NCBI RefSeq assembly: GCF_012926525.1
Contig: NZ_JABBNI010000065.1
Location: forward strand, 18,539 to 82,538
Source: Clostridium muellerianum
Lineage (GTDB): Bacteria; Bacillota; Clostridia; Clostridiales; Clostridiaceae
Length of the DNA: 64,000 bases
Direction: 5' to 3'
Positions 49,081 through 57,960 of this stretch are shown here, piece after piece (position 1 is the stretch's first letter; each line of letters begins with the position of its first letter). A program made the position numbers and the translations under genes. The notes below the pieces were generated by a model. The model saw only the letters and a list, made by a program, of their open reading frames with translations, was not told the DNA's origin and did not search any database.

Positions 49081-50040
49081 ATGAATATGAACAATGGAAA
49101 TTTAGGTATAATTGAACGAAAAGCGACGATTTTTAATATACAAAAATACAATATGTATGATGGAGATGGAGTAAGAACTTTAATATTCTTTCAAGGATGT
49201 CCACTTAGATGCAAATGGTGTGCAAATCCTGAAGGAATGATTAGAAAAAATAGAGTTATGTTTAAAAGTAATTTATGTGTTGACTGTGGGGCTTGCGTTT
49301 CTGTATGCCCTGCAGGCATACATTCTATTAATAATGAAACTCTAAAACATGAAGTTAACCATGATATTGATTGTATTGGATGCGGCAAGTGTAAAAATGC
49401 TTGCATTAATTCTGCTATATCAATAGTTGGAGAAGTAAAAACCATCTCTGAACTTTTAGAAATCGTAGAAGAAGATAGAACTTTTTATGAAATGTCCGGT
49501 GGTGGAGTTACATTAGGTGGCGGTGAAGTTTTAATGCAACCAGAAGCTGCAAGTAGTTTATTAATGGCATGTAAGCATGCAGGAATAAATACTGCAATTG
49601 AAACTTGTGGTTACGCAAAACTGGAATCAGTACTTAAAGTCGCAGAGTTCACGGATTTATTCCTATTTGACATTAAGCATATTGATTCAGATAAGCACTT
49701 TAAATGGACAGGTGTTAGAAATGAACAGATTTTAGAAAATCTTCAAGAATTACTTCGCCGTAAATATAATGTTAAAATTCGTATGCCATTACTTAAAGGC
49801 GTGAATGATCAAAAAGAGGACATTGAAAAAACAATGGAGCTTTTGAAGCCATATAAAGATTACAGAAATTTTAAAGGAATTGACTTACTTCCATATCATA
49901 AAATGGGGGTAAATAAATATAACCAATTAGGAATAGATTATCCTATAAAAGATGACCCAAGTTTGACTGATGAAGATTTAGATAAAATAGAAGGATGGAT
50001 TAGAAAGTACGATTTATCTGCAAAAGTAATTCGTCACTAA
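49081..50040 (+). CDS. cutD: CutC-activating radical SAM enzyme CutD
   Basis: CutD generates the glycyl radical on CutC. The 319-residue protein has the radical SAM triad Cys40, Cys44 and Cys47 in GCPLRCKWC, followed by two ferredoxin-like clusters (CVDCGACVSVCPAG and CIGCGKCKNAC) typical of glycyl-radical activases of the glycerol/choline class, and GGGEVLMQPE. It lies 48 bp after cutC. The ATG at 49087 is a possible alternative start two codons in. Confidence 0.96.
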   Translation: MNMNNGNLGIIERKATIFNIQKYNMYDGDGVRTLIFFQGCPLRCKWCANPEGMIRKNRVMFKSNLCVDCGACVSVCPAGIHSINNETLKHEVNHDIDCIGCGKCKNACINSAISIVGEVKTISELLEIVEEDRTFYEMSGGGVTLGGGEVLMQPEAASSLLMACKHAGINTAIETCGYAKLESVLKVAEFTDLFLFDIKHIDSDKHFKWTGVRNEQILENLQELLRRKYNVKIRMPLLKGVNDQKEDIEKTMELLKPYKDYRNFKGIDLLPYHKMGVNKYNQLGIDYPIKDDPSLTDEDLDKIEGWIRKYDLSAKVIRH

Positions 50041-50080
50041 ATAATTTTCAAATAGATAATTAAGATGGAAGGTAAGATTT

Positions 50081-50434
50081 ATGGGAGATTTTTCTGATAG
50101 GAATATGCAGCGTATTATACAAGAATCTGTCCCAGGAAAACAAATTACCATAGCTCATATTATTGCATCTCCAATGCATGATATATATGAACGTCTTGGG
50201 ATTGATGAAAAAGGGGCAATAGGTATTTTAACTCTTTCCCCATATGAAACTGCTATTATTGCAGCAGATATTGCTACAAAGGCTGCTGATGTTGAAATCG
50301 GATTTCTCGATCGTTTCACAGGATCTGTTGTAATAAATGGTGATGTTCAAAGTGTTGAAACAGCACTTTATGCAGTAAATAATACGCTGAAAGATATGCT
50401 TGGATTTACTCCTGCTCCCATTACAAGAACATGA
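50081..50434 (+). CDS. EutS/PduU-like circularly permuted BMC-H shell protein
   Basis: The 117-residue protein starts with a polar tail, then [56 protein letters not shown] and [17 protein letters not shown]. This is the permuted order of the BMC fold seen in EutS, PduU and CutR. Such hexamers carry a small beta-barrel over the pore and may sit at special shell positions. Its stop overlaps the start of eutP (ATGA). Confidence 0.92.
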   Translation: MGDFSDRNMQRIIQESVPGKQITIAHIIASPMHDIYERLGIDEKGAIGILTLSPYETAIIAADIATKAADVEIGFLDRFTGSVVINGDVQSVETALYAVNNTLKDMLGFTPAPITRT

Positions 50435-50877
50435 GAAAAAAGCGCATAATGGTAATTGGTCCTTCAAGAAGTGGTAAAACTACATTAGTTAACGCATTAA
50501 ATGACTATAATGGTCCGTTAAGGCGAACGCCAGATTTGATTTATGGTAAGAATACCATTGATGTTCCAGGCTCCTATATAGAAAATGCATGGATGTATAA
50601 GCATGTAATTGCAGCAGCCCAAGATGCATCCCATATACTTGTATTGGTTGATCAATCTAGTTGTACTGAAATATATTCACCTGGATTTGCAAAATCTTTT
50701 AGATGCCCAGTAATTGGAGTCATAACAAAATGTGACTTAATGCCTGAAAATAAAGGAAGGTGCTTGAGACAGCTAAAGAATATAGGAATATTGGAGCCAT
50801 ATTTTCAAGTTAGTTTTAAAGTGGGAACAGGAATTGATGCCTTAAAGAAGTATTTATTTGAAAAAGGTAAGGAGTAA
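50431..50877 (+). CDS. eutP: EutP/PduV-like P-loop protein
   Basis: The 148-residue small GTPase-like protein has Walker [12 protein letters not shown] (residues about 6-16), a DVPGSYIE switch region and VITKCD for base recognition. EutP has been reported as an acetate kinase in ethanolamine metabolism, while PduV has been linked to compartment placement. In this operon either ATP generation from acetyl phosphate or a positioning role is possible. It overlaps the shell gene upstream by 4 bp. Confidence 0.9.
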   Translation: MRKKRIMVIGPSRSGKTTLVNALNDYNGPLRRTPDLIYGKNTIDVPGSYIENAWMYKHVIAAAQDASHILVLVDQSSCTEIYSPGFAKSFRCPVIGVITKCDLMPENKGRCLRQLKNIGILEPYFQVSFKVGTGIDALKKYLFEKGKE

Positions 50878-50883
50878 AGGTCT

Positions 50884-51609
50884 ATGATCAAATTTATTAC
50901 CGAAGAGTATTTAAGAGATTTATATAGAAAAGAACCTTTTGATACCTATAAACTACAACAAGGACAGCGTCTTACTCCTGGGGCAGCTCAATATTTATCC
51001 GATAAAAGAATGAAATTGATTACCGATGATTCAAAAGCAAATACAAAAGTAAATGCAAATAGTCAGGTAAAAGTTGTAAAGCAGGTAGAAGAAGTAAAGC
51101 AAGACAGCAGTACTAATTCAAGTTTAAACTCAAATTTGAATTTAGACTTAAGGAAAAAACTTTGTTGTAAATTGAAATCCATAGAGGCAACATTTCTTGT
51201 TACTAGCAGCGAAATATTAAAGGAAGATATTATTCTAGCACAAAATATTATAAGTTTGGGTAGAAAAATATCAAATATAAGAAGTGTTGTGGAAGGTAAA
51301 GGTACACTTGAACCTATTTACTGTAGAGAGTGTACTGGAATGAATTCATTAAATTTCACAACTGAGATTGAGGATTGTTTTGAAATAACAGAATTTCATA
51401 TGCAGCTTGATAAAAGCAGTGCAATATTAAAAATCCATGTACTTCGTTGTGCTTTAAGAGAGTTACACTTTGAAATAATTGATACTTATAAAAATGATGA
51501 TAACGACTTAAAAGATAGGATTATGAAAAATATTAATTCAATAATTAATTCGCTGTCTCAACTTATTTGTTCAGCAGTAGGAGGAAAACAATGTCAGAGA
51601 AAAATCTAA
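50884..51609 (+). CDS. EutT-like (cobalamin adenosyltransferase-like) BMC-associated protein
   Basis: The N-terminus IKFITEEYLRDLYRKEPFDT and GQRLTPGAAQYLSDKRMKL matches the start of EutT, the ethanolamine-system corrinoid adenosyltransferase. A low-complexity Lys/Asn/Ser linker (about 52-88) and a helical C-terminal domain with CRECTGMNSLNF follow. The 241 residues are close to EutT length. CutC needs no cobalamin, so a corrinoid role in this operon is puzzling. The protein may have another function, or may be a degenerate domain retained as an adaptor. It overlaps the EutJ start by 19 bp. Confidence 0.72.
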   Translation: MIKFITEEYLRDLYRKEPFDTYKLQQGQRLTPGAAQYLSDKRMKLITDDSKANTKVNANSQVKVVKQVEEVKQDSSTNSSLNSNLNLDLRKKLCCKLKSIEATFLVTSSEILKEDIILAQNIISLGRKISNIRSVVEGKGTLEPIYCRECTGMNSLNFTTEIEDCFEITEFHMQLDKSSAILKIHVLRCALRELHFEIIDTYKNDDNDLKDRIMKNINSIINSLSQLICSAVGGKQCQRKI

Positions 51610-52436
51610 CTTTTGAATATTGTGATAAGATGGTTCAGAAGTTTGAAGAAGTTATAGAAAAACCAATTGTTAATAATTCTTCTGTTTATTATACAGGTGT
51701 AGACTTAGGTACTGCATGTGTGGTAGTAGCTGTTTTAGACGAAAACTATGAACCTGTTGCAGGTGCATATAGGTATGCAGATGTAGTTCGTGATGGTATG
51801 GTTGTTGACTATATTGGAGCAATAAAGATTGTTAGAGAACTTAAACAGGAAATTGAGGAAAAACTTAATACTGAGCTTCTTTATGCTGCTGCTGCAATTC
51901 CACCTGGAACAGATTCCTTGGATGGCGGAGCAATTAAAAACGTAGTCCAGGCTGCAGGATTCGAACTTACTTGTCTTTTAGATGAGCCTACTGCTGCAAA
52001 TGCTGTACTTAAAATTGAAAATGGTGCAGTTGTAGATGTTGGTGGTGGAACAACAGGAATATCAATTTTAAAAGATGGAAAGGTTGTTCAAGTTATTGAT
52101 GAACCTACAGGTGGTACACATTTTTCATTAGTTATTTCAGGTGCATATGGAATGCCTTTTAAAGAGGCAGATGAATTTAAAAGAGATAACAAGAATCATA
52201 AAGAAATTTTACCAGTATTAAAGCCAGTGGTTGAAAAGGTAGCATCAATTATTAATTATAATATCAAGAATTATGATGTGAAGGAAATTTCTTTAGTAGG
52301 TGGTACTTGTTGCTTAACTGGAATCGAAGAAATTATTGCAAAACAGACAGGGGTTTATACCCATAAACCTAAAAATCCTATGTTTGTCACACCACTTGGT
52401 ATAGCATTAAGTTGTACTCAAGATATTATAGAGTAA
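51591..52436 (+). CDS. eutJ: EutJ, Hsp70-like BMC chaperone
   Basis: The 281-residue actin/Hsp70-fold protein has YYTGVDLGTACVVVAVLDEN as the phosphate-1 loop, LLDEPTAANAVLKIENGAVVD with DVGGGTTGISIL as the phosphate-2 loop, and an adenosine region VGGTCCLTGIEE. EutJ-type proteins are thought to assist folding or loading of compartment enzymes. ATG 51591 follows AGGAGG and is preferred to the in-frame start 24 bp upstream, which lies inside the previous gene. Confidence 0.9.
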   Translation: MSEKNLTFEYCDKMVQKFEEVIEKPIVNNSSVYYTGVDLGTACVVVAVLDENYEPVAGAYRYADVVRDGMVVDYIGAIKIVRELKQEIEEKLNTELLYAAAAIPPGTDSLDGGAIKNVVQAAGFELTCLLDEPTAANAVLKIENGAVVDVGGGTTGISILKDGKVVQVIDEPTGGTHFSLVISGAYGMPFKEADEFKRDNKNHKEILPVLKPVVEKVASIINYNIKNYDVKEISLVGGTCCLTGIEEIIAKQTGVYTHKPKNPMFVTPLGIALSCTQDIIE

Positions 52437-52454
52437 CGAGGAGAGTGTTTAAAA

Positions 52455-52757
52455 GTGGATTTTAGAATTATAAAATCACCTTCTGAGAGCACTAAAGATA
52501 TTCTAAGAAGACGAATGGGTGGAAACTGTAAAACGGATTTAGACAGTAGTGATGCAATAGGACTTGTTCAAGGTAAACTTATTGATATGATTTATGCTGC
52601 AGATGTTGCTGAGAAAGCTGTTGGAGTTACAGTTGAAGACATTAGAGGGACATGCCCTCAACATATGGTTCTAATTGGAATTTTTGGTGACACAGCATCA
52701 GTTGAATCTGCACTAAATGAGATTAAATTAAAGATGAAAGAGGTAAAATCAATATGA
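52455..52757 (+). CDS. BMC-domain shell protein with N-terminal extension
   Basis: The 100-residue protein has a 33-residue basic lead (RIIKSPSESTKDILRRRMGG) and then a BMC fold starting DAIGLVQGKLIDMIYAADVA, ending GDTASVESALNEIKLK. It is divergent from the PduA-like copies and resembles the PduT/EutM-neighbour shell proteins only broadly. It starts at GTG 52455 behind GAGGAGAG, and its stop overlaps the next ATG. Confidence 0.82.
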   Translation: MDFRIIKSPSESTKDILRRRMGGNCKTDLDSSDAIGLVQGKLIDMIYAADVAEKAVGVTVEDIRGTCPQHMVLIGIFGDTASVESALNEIKLKMKEVKSI

Positions 52758-53017
52758 TAGCAGCAAGACTTATTGATAATGTATGGGCAACTAGAAAAGC
52801 AGAATCACTTAATGGACTTAAATTTATGCTTGCAGAGGAAATTGATGGAGTAGATGCAGGAAGAAGATTTATTGTTGTTGACATTATTAGCGCAGGTATT
52901 GGTGACAGGGTTATAGTTAGTACTGGATCATCTGCCCGCAGAATGCTAGGAGATGACAATATTCCTGTAGATGCAGTTGTTATTGGAATAATTGATGAAG
53001 ATTGCGATTTTGGTTAA
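52754..53017 (+). CDS. eutN: EutN/CcmL BMC-P vertex protein
   Basis: Pentameric BMC-P proteins cap the polyhedron vertices. The 87-residue protein has MIAARLIDNVWATRKAESLN, VVDIISAGIGDRVIVSTGSS and VDAVVIGIID, the full EutN/CcmL pattern. It is the only pentamer gene in the locus and overlaps the preceding shell gene by 4 bp. Confidence 0.95.
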   Translation: MIAARLIDNVWATRKAESLNGLKFMLAEEIDGVDAGRRFIVVDIISAGIGDRVIVSTGSSARRMLGDDNIPVDAVVIGIIDEDCDFG

Positions 53018-53096
53018 AAAACAATCTCCTTTAAAATAATGATAGAATTTCAAGGTTTTTATAGGTTTCAATATTACTTTGAAAGGAAGTGATAAA

Positions 53097-53768
53097 ATGA
53101 AAAAATTAATATGTGCAAAAGATGTTGAAACATTAATATTAAAGGGAGAAAAAGTATTCTGTATAGATGGTAGTGAAATAATTACACCATCAGCTCAGGA
53201 CCTTGCAAAAAACAGTGGAATAATATTTACTACAAATGCTTGTGAACATAAAGTAGAGCAAGTAGAAGCTACGAAAACAGTAAATCCAGTAAGTATTGAA
53301 GGTATGGATAGCGAACAGATGCTTAACTTCTTCAGAGCAATGATGGACAAAGGTCTTTTACAACAAATGCTTGAATGCTTAAAAGGAAAGAGCCTTCCAT
53401 TTGAAGCTGATACTGATGCTAGCGGACTTAAGGTTGTTAGAGGAAGTTCAGTAAAAATGGATGTATTTGATACTGGTAACCCAGATAACAAAGTTTATTT
53501 CCAAGAACTAGTAAGTAAAGAAGAATCAAAAATGAGTGCTGGATTCTTAATTATTGAGGACTCAAAATTTGAGTGGGAATTAACTTATGAAGAAATTGAT
53601 TATGTTATTGAGGGAACTTTAACAGTTGAAATCAATGGTAAGACATATACAGCTCATGCTGGTGATGTGTTATTTGTACCATCAGGTTCTAAAGTAGTTT
53701 GGGGTTCACCAGACAAAGCTAGGGTATTCTATACAACATATCCAGCAAACTGGGCGGATCTTTTATAG
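53097..53768 (+). CDS. eutQ: EutQ cupin protein
   Basis: The 223-residue protein has a short N-terminal domain beginning KKLICAKDVETLILKGEKV, a linker, and a C-terminal cupin with EEIDYVIEGTLTVEINGKTY and AGDVLFVPSGSKVVW. EutQ of Salmonella has been reported to act as an acetate kinase, which would yield ATP from the PduL product here. ATG 53097 behind AAAGGAAGTG is chosen over the in-frame TTG at 53079, which overlaps that site. Confidence 0.92.
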   Translation: MKKLICAKDVETLILKGEKVFCIDGSEIITPSAQDLAKNSGIIFTTNACEHKVEQVEATKTVNPVSIEGMDSEQMLNFFRAMMDKGLLQQMLECLKGKSLPFEADTDASGLKVVRGSSVKMDVFDTGNPDNKVYFQELVSKEESKMSAGFLIIEDSKFEWELTYEEIDYVIEGTLTVEINGKTYTAHAGDVLFVPSGSKVVWGSPDKARVFYTTYPANWADLL

Positions 53769-53788
53769 AAGACTAGGAGGATAAACCT

Positions 53789-54502
53789 ATGCAAGCGCTT
53801 GGTTTAATAGAAACAAAAGGATTAATTGCATCTATTGAGGCAGCTGACACAATGGTTAAATCAGCAGATGTAAGTATTATTGAAAAAACTTATATAGGTG
53901 GAGGCCTTGTTACAATTTCAATTACAGGTGATGTAGGTGCAGTAAAAGCATCTGTAGAAGCTGGGGTAGCAGCTGTTAAAAAACTTGATGAAGAATTTTT
54001 AGTTTCACAGCATGTAATTCCACGTCCTCATGAAGAATTGAAAATTATAATTGGACCCAACGATCCTGAAGATGATCCAGCGTCTGATAAAGAGCTAGAG
54101 AATGAAAATAACATAGATAAAGCAGAAAATACAGAAAAAGTAGAAGTTGTAGAAGAAGCAAAGGTTATAGAAGAAACTAAAGCTATAGAAGAAGTAAAAG
54201 TTGTAGAAGAGACAAAAAATGTAGAAGAAACTAAAGAAAATGTTGAAAAAGATAAGGATGCTTTAGATTCAGGTAAGGTGCATAAGATAAACTTAGAAAA
54301 TCTACGCAAAGATGATGTAGATAAATTAGTAAACAAAAATGGTATAGAGAAAACCATCTCCGTGTTAGCTAAATTAAAGGTTGTTAAGCTTAGAAATTTA
54401 GCCCGTGAATACAAAGATTTTGTAATCACAGGCAGAACAATTTCAAAGGCAGATAAAAATTTATTAATTACTAAATTTAGACTATACTATGAGAAAAAAT
54501 AG
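53789..54502 (+). CDS. BMC-H shell protein with EEK-type hexapeptide repeats and C-terminal domain
   Basis: Residues 1-90 are a PduA-like BMC domain ([49 protein letters not shown]). After an acidic linker, residues 120-149 contain five six-residue repeats of the form [VAN][VI]EE[ATV]K (54146-54235). A C-terminal region of about 65 residues follows: ENLRKDDVDKLVNKNGIEKT, LKVVKLRNLAREYKD and ISKADKNLLITKF. It resembles a small helical SAP/Rho-N-like domain. The 237 residues are more than twice a normal BMC-H. The tail may reach into the lumen or cytosol to bind enzymes, other shells or nucleic acid. That is inference. Confidence 0.85.
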   Translation: MQALGLIETKGLIASIEAADTMVKSADVSIIEKTYIGGGLVTISITGDVGAVKASVEAGVAAVKKLDEEFLVSQHVIPRPHEELKIIIGPNDPEDDPASDKELENENNIDKAENTEKVEVVEEAKVIEETKAIEEVKVVEETKNVEETKENVEKDKDALDSGKVHKINLENLRKDDVDKLVNKNGIEKTISVLAKLKVVKLRNLAREYKDFVITGRTISKADKNLLITKFRLYYEKK

Positions 54503-54536
54503 CTATTTTTAAGGCTATGAAAGGAAGTATGAGACA

Positions 54537-56135
54537 ATGGAAAACTTTGATAAGGATTTACGCTCAATACAAGAAGCTAGAAATCTTGCTAGACTTGGAA
54601 AAGTAGCAGCTAATAAAATTGCTGATTATACTGAAGAGCAAATCGATAAAATTTTATGTAATATGGTTAGGGTTGCAGAAGAAAACGCAGCTTGCTTAGC
54701 ACAAATGGCAGTTGAAGAAACAGGTTTTGGTAAAGTAGGTGATAAGACTTACAAAAACCACATGGCAGCTTCTATATTATATGATTCAATGAAGGGCATG
54801 AAAACTATAGGTGTGATAAAAGAAGATCCTATAAATAAGCTTATAGAGATTGCTGAACCAGTTGGTTTAATTATGGGTATAGTACCTTCAACAAATCCAA
54901 CATCTACTGCAATTTTTAAAGCTATGATTGCAGTTAAATCTCGTAATGCTATAGTATTTTCACCACATCCAGCTGCTGCAAAATGTACACTTAAAGCAGT
55001 TCAGTTAATGCATGATGCTGCTGTTGCAGCCGGTGCTCCAGAAAATGTTATAACTGCAGTAAGTATTCCATCAATAGGAGCTTCAAATGAATTAATGAAG
55101 TGTAAAGAAGTTTCTTTAATAATAGCTACAGGTGGTCCAGGAATGGTTAAGGCTGCTTACAGCTCAGGAACGCCAGCTATTGGTGTTGGTGCAGGAAACT
55201 CTCCAGCATACATTGAAAGAACTGCTGATGTAGAAAAAGCTGTTAAAAACATTATGGCAAGTAAGACTTTCGATTATGGTACAATTTGTGCTTCAGAACA
55301 GTCAATAATTTGTGAAGAATGTAATCATGATAAAGTTGTTGAAGAATTCACAAAACAAGGTGGATACTTTATGACAAAAGAAGAAACTGATAAAGTTTGT
55401 CAATTGTTATTCAAAAACGGACATGCTATGAACGCTAAATTTGTTGGAAGAAGTCCACAAGTTATAGCTAGTGCTGCAGGAATTACAATTCCAGAAGGAA
55501 CAAAAGTACTTATAGGAAGACAAAATGGAGTAGGCGAAGGTAATCCACTATCTTTTGAAAAGCTTACAACAGTTCTTGGATTCTATACAGTAAAAGATTG
55601 GCATGAAGCATGTGAATTAAGTATTGAATTACTTCAAAACGGAATTGGTCATACAATGAGTCTTCATACTGAAGATAGAGATATAGTTATGAAATTTGCT
55701 AGAAAGCCAGCTTCACGTATCCTTGTTAATACTGGTGGAACTCAAGGTGGAACAGGTGCAAGCACAGGACTTATGCCTGCATTTACTTTAGGATGTGGTA
55801 CATGGGGCGGAAGCTCAGTATCTGAAAATGTTACTGCACAGCATCTTATAAACATTAAGAGAGTTGCTTATGGTATAAAAGATTGTACAACATTAGCAGC
55901 TGATGATCAAACTTTTAACTGTGCAAAAACTACTGAATGTTGTGATGAAATTCAAAACGCATTTATGAACATGAGTCCAGCTCAAATTGCAGCAGCTGCA
56001 GCAGCTTTAAACAAAGCTAATGGATGTAATGTAGCTACTGAAACTAATACTTGCACTAGCAATGAAGGTGCAAAAAATGAAGAGCTTGCAGACTTAGTTA
56101 ACCAAATAGTTGCTGCTATTAAGGGGGCAAACTAA
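54537..56135 (+). CDS. CoA-acylating acetaldehyde dehydrogenase (active paralogue)
   Basis: This 532-residue EutE/PduP-type enzyme converts acetaldehyde, CoA and NAD+ to acetyl-CoA. It has PSTNPTSTAIFKAMIAVKSR, the catalytic Cys251 in TICASEQSIICEE, and NTGGTQGGTGASTGL. A C-terminal extension (about 470-532) is Ala/Thr-rich and ends in the amphipathic helix LADLVNQIVAAIKGAN, which looks like an encapsulation peptide. It follows the extended shell gene by 34 bp, and its stop overlaps the pduL start as TAATG. Confidence 0.94.
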   Translation: MENFDKDLRSIQEARNLARLGKVAANKIADYTEEQIDKILCNMVRVAEENAACLAQMAVEETGFGKVGDKTYKNHMAASILYDSMKGMKTIGVIKEDPINKLIEIAEPVGLIMGIVPSTNPTSTAIFKAMIAVKSRNAIVFSPHPAAAKCTLKAVQLMHDAAVAAGAPENVITAVSIPSIGASNELMKCKEVSLIIATGGPGMVKAAYSSGTPAIGVGAGNSPAYIERTADVEKAVKNIMASKTFDYGTICASEQSIICEECNHDKVVEEFTKQGGYFMTKEETDKVCQLLFKNGHAMNAKFVGRSPQVIASAAGITIPEGTKVLIGRQNGVGEGNPLSFEKLTTVLGFYTVKDWHEACELSIELLQNGIGHTMSLHTEDRDIVMKFARKPASRILVNTGGTQGGTGASTGLMPAFTLGCGTWGGSSVSENVTAQHLINIKRVAYGIKDCTTLAADDQTFNCAKTTECCDEIQNAFMNMSPAQIAAAAAALNKANGCNVATETNTCTSNEGAKNEELADLVNQIVAAIKGAN

Positions 56136-56785
56136 TGGATAACTTTGAATCAGTATTAAAGCTTTTGTTAGAAGCAGTTAACTCTAATGAAAAGAAAACT
56201 GTAGTTCAAGGAAGTTCATCTGAGATTCCAGTAGGTATTTCTAATAGACATATACATCTTTCACAAAAGGATTTAGAATGTTTATTTGGTAAAGATTATC
56301 AACTTACAAAAATTAAAGATTTATCTCAACCTGGACAATATGCTTGCAAAGAAGTTGTAACACTTTGTGGAGCAAAGGGTGCAATTGAGAAAGTTAGAAT
56401 ACTTGGACCTGTAAGAAGCAAGACACAAGTAGAAGTATTAGCTGGAGACTGCATCAAACTTGGAGCAGCAGCAAACGTAAGACTATCAGGAGATTTAAAC
56501 GGAACACCTTCCATAACAGTAGTTGGACCAAAAGGTTCTGTTCAAATTGAAGAAGGATTAGTAGTTGCTCAAAGACATATCCATATGACACCTGAAGATG
56601 CTAAAAATTTAGGGGTTTGTGATGGAGAAGTAGTATCAATAAAGGTTGATGGCTTAAGAGGTGGAGTATATAGCAATGTAGCTGTTAGAGCTAATGATGC
56701 TTCAAGTCTTGAATGTCATCTTGATATTGAAGAAGCTAATGCAATGAGCATTAACTCAAAATCAAAAATAACAATAGTAAAATAA
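56135..56785 (+). CDS. pduL: PduL phosphotransacylase
   Basis: PduL converts acetyl-CoA and phosphate to acetyl phosphate and recycles CoA inside the shell. The 216-residue protein has an N-terminal helix FESVLKLLLEAVNSN, likely the encapsulation peptide. It also has the two zinc-binding His motifs VGISNRHIHLSQKDLE and VAQRHIHMTPEDAKNLG, plus RILGPVRSKTQVE. It is coupled to the dehydrogenase gene by a 1-bp overlap. Confidence 0.96.
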   Translation: MDNFESVLKLLLEAVNSNEKKTVVQGSSSEIPVGISNRHIHLSQKDLECLFGKDYQLTKIKDLSQPGQYACKEVVTLCGAKGAIEKVRILGPVRSKTQVEVLAGDCIKLGAAANVRLSGDLNGTPSITVVGPKGSVQIEEGLVVAQRHIHMTPEDAKNLGVCDGEVVSIKVDGLRGGVYSNVAVRANDASSLECHLDIEEANAMSINSKSKITIVK

Positions 56786-56841
56786 AAGTATACAATTAAA
56801 AATTAAAATATAAAATAAGATATATTTAGGAGGATTTTAAA

Positions 56842-57135
56842 ATGGTAAAATATGATGCATTAGGAATGATAGAAACTAAAGGATTAGTAGGATCAATAGA
56901 AGCAGCTGACGCTATGGTTAAGGCAGCAAATGTATATTTAATAGGTAAAGAATACATCGGAGGCGGACTTGTAACTGTTATGGTTAGAGGAGACGTTGGA
57001 GCTGTTAAAGCTGCTACAGATGCTGGTGCTGCTGCTGCACAAAGAGTTGGAGAATTAGTATCAGTTCACGTAATTCCACGTCCACACTCAGAAGTTGAAG
57101 TAATTCTTCCATCAAATAAAGAAGCTGCAAAATAA
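56842..57135 (+). CDS. BMC-H shell protein (PduA/PduJ-like)
   Basis: The 97-residue canonical hexamer has [41 protein letters not shown] and [16 protein letters not shown]. It is the last gene of the BMC operon, behind AGGAGG and before a terminator. It is the copy closest to standard PduA/EutM and is likely a major facet protein. Confidence 0.96.
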   Translation: MVKYDALGMIETKGLVGSIEAADAMVKAANVYLIGKEYIGGGLVTVMVRGDVGAVKAATDAGAAAAQRVGELVSVHVIPRPHSEVEVILPSNKEAAK

Positions 57136-57163
57136 GAATCTTTATTAAAAGTTACAATATTAA

Positions 57164-57196
57164 AAGAAGCTGTCTCATAATAAGGGACAGCTTCTT
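57164..57196 (+). terminator. Terminator of the BMC operon
   Basis: AAGAAGCTGTC and GACAGCTTCTT pair around an 11-base loop just after the last shell gene. T residues are sparse but the stem is strong. Confidence 0.75.
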
Positions 57197-57370
57197 ACTA
57201 TTTAAATCTAAAAAGTGAGTTTGAAGTAGTTTTTTATTTTGTTAAATACAAATGTTGGTACTAGTACTTGCAAGTTATTACAACATTGAAACAAAATTGA
57301 TATATATATTTAATATCTTAATGTAAAAAGGTAGGAAACTTAGGCAATAGCAAAGGAGATGTGTATATGT

Positions 57371-57676
57371 ATGATAGAGGAATTTGAAAAGTATTTATTA
57401 TACAAGGAGCATAAAAGTTTAAGTACAATTAAGACATATTCAACATGTGTTAAACAATTTATAAATTGGTACTGCAACAACAAAAATAAAGACATTTCCA
57501 AGTTGGATAGAGAAACGAGTAAAGAGTATAAAGACTATTTGGTGCTTGTAGAGAAGAAAAATGTACAGACTATAAATGTTAGACTTTGTGCATTAGCTAT
57601 GCTTAGTAGGTTTTTATATTACAAAAATCCACCTAAGAATTACATTGTAAGAAAAAAATATAAAAGTGTTAATTGA
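57371..57676 (+). CDS. Stand-alone integrase N-terminal (SAM-like) domain protein
   Basis: The 101-residue protein matches only the N-terminal core-binding domain of tyrosine recombinases: FEKYLLYKEHKSLSTIKTYS, then FINWYC and NVRLCALAMLSRFL. No catalytic domain follows; the 3' sequence 57677-57960 is non-coding. Either it is a truncated integrase or a DNA-binding accessory factor. ATG 57371 is 12 bases after AAAGGAG; the ATG at 57359 is too close to it. Its position next to the serine recombinase hints at a recombination role. Confidence 0.7.
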   Translation: MIEEFEKYLLYKEHKSLSTIKTYSTCVKQFINWYCNNKNKDISKLDRETSKEYKDYLVLVEKKNVQTINVRLCALAMLSRFLYYKNPPKNYIVRKKYKSVN

Positions 57677-57960
57677 TTGTATTTATAATGAAAAATTTTT
57701 TATATTATAAAGATAGAATAATTAGGTTTTTCGAATTTTAAGATACATTTCATAATATTTAAAGTTTCATCAAAAAAGTAGAGATACATAACATTTCTAC
57801 AAATATCATATTTATAACTTAGTCTACATTCTTTTTAATTTAGAAAATTGTTTAGAATATTAATAATTTAAAAGGTATCTATATTTCAATAGGAGAATAT
57901 AAAAGAAACTTAATTCATATGATTTAATAAATATCAGTATTATGGTGGTGATTAATATTA

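Noticed and set aside
54028..54429. 133-codon minus-strand frame opposite the repeat-containing shell gene
   Set aside because: Its Ser/Thr/Phe-rich translation is just the complement of the EE-K repeats and acidic linker.
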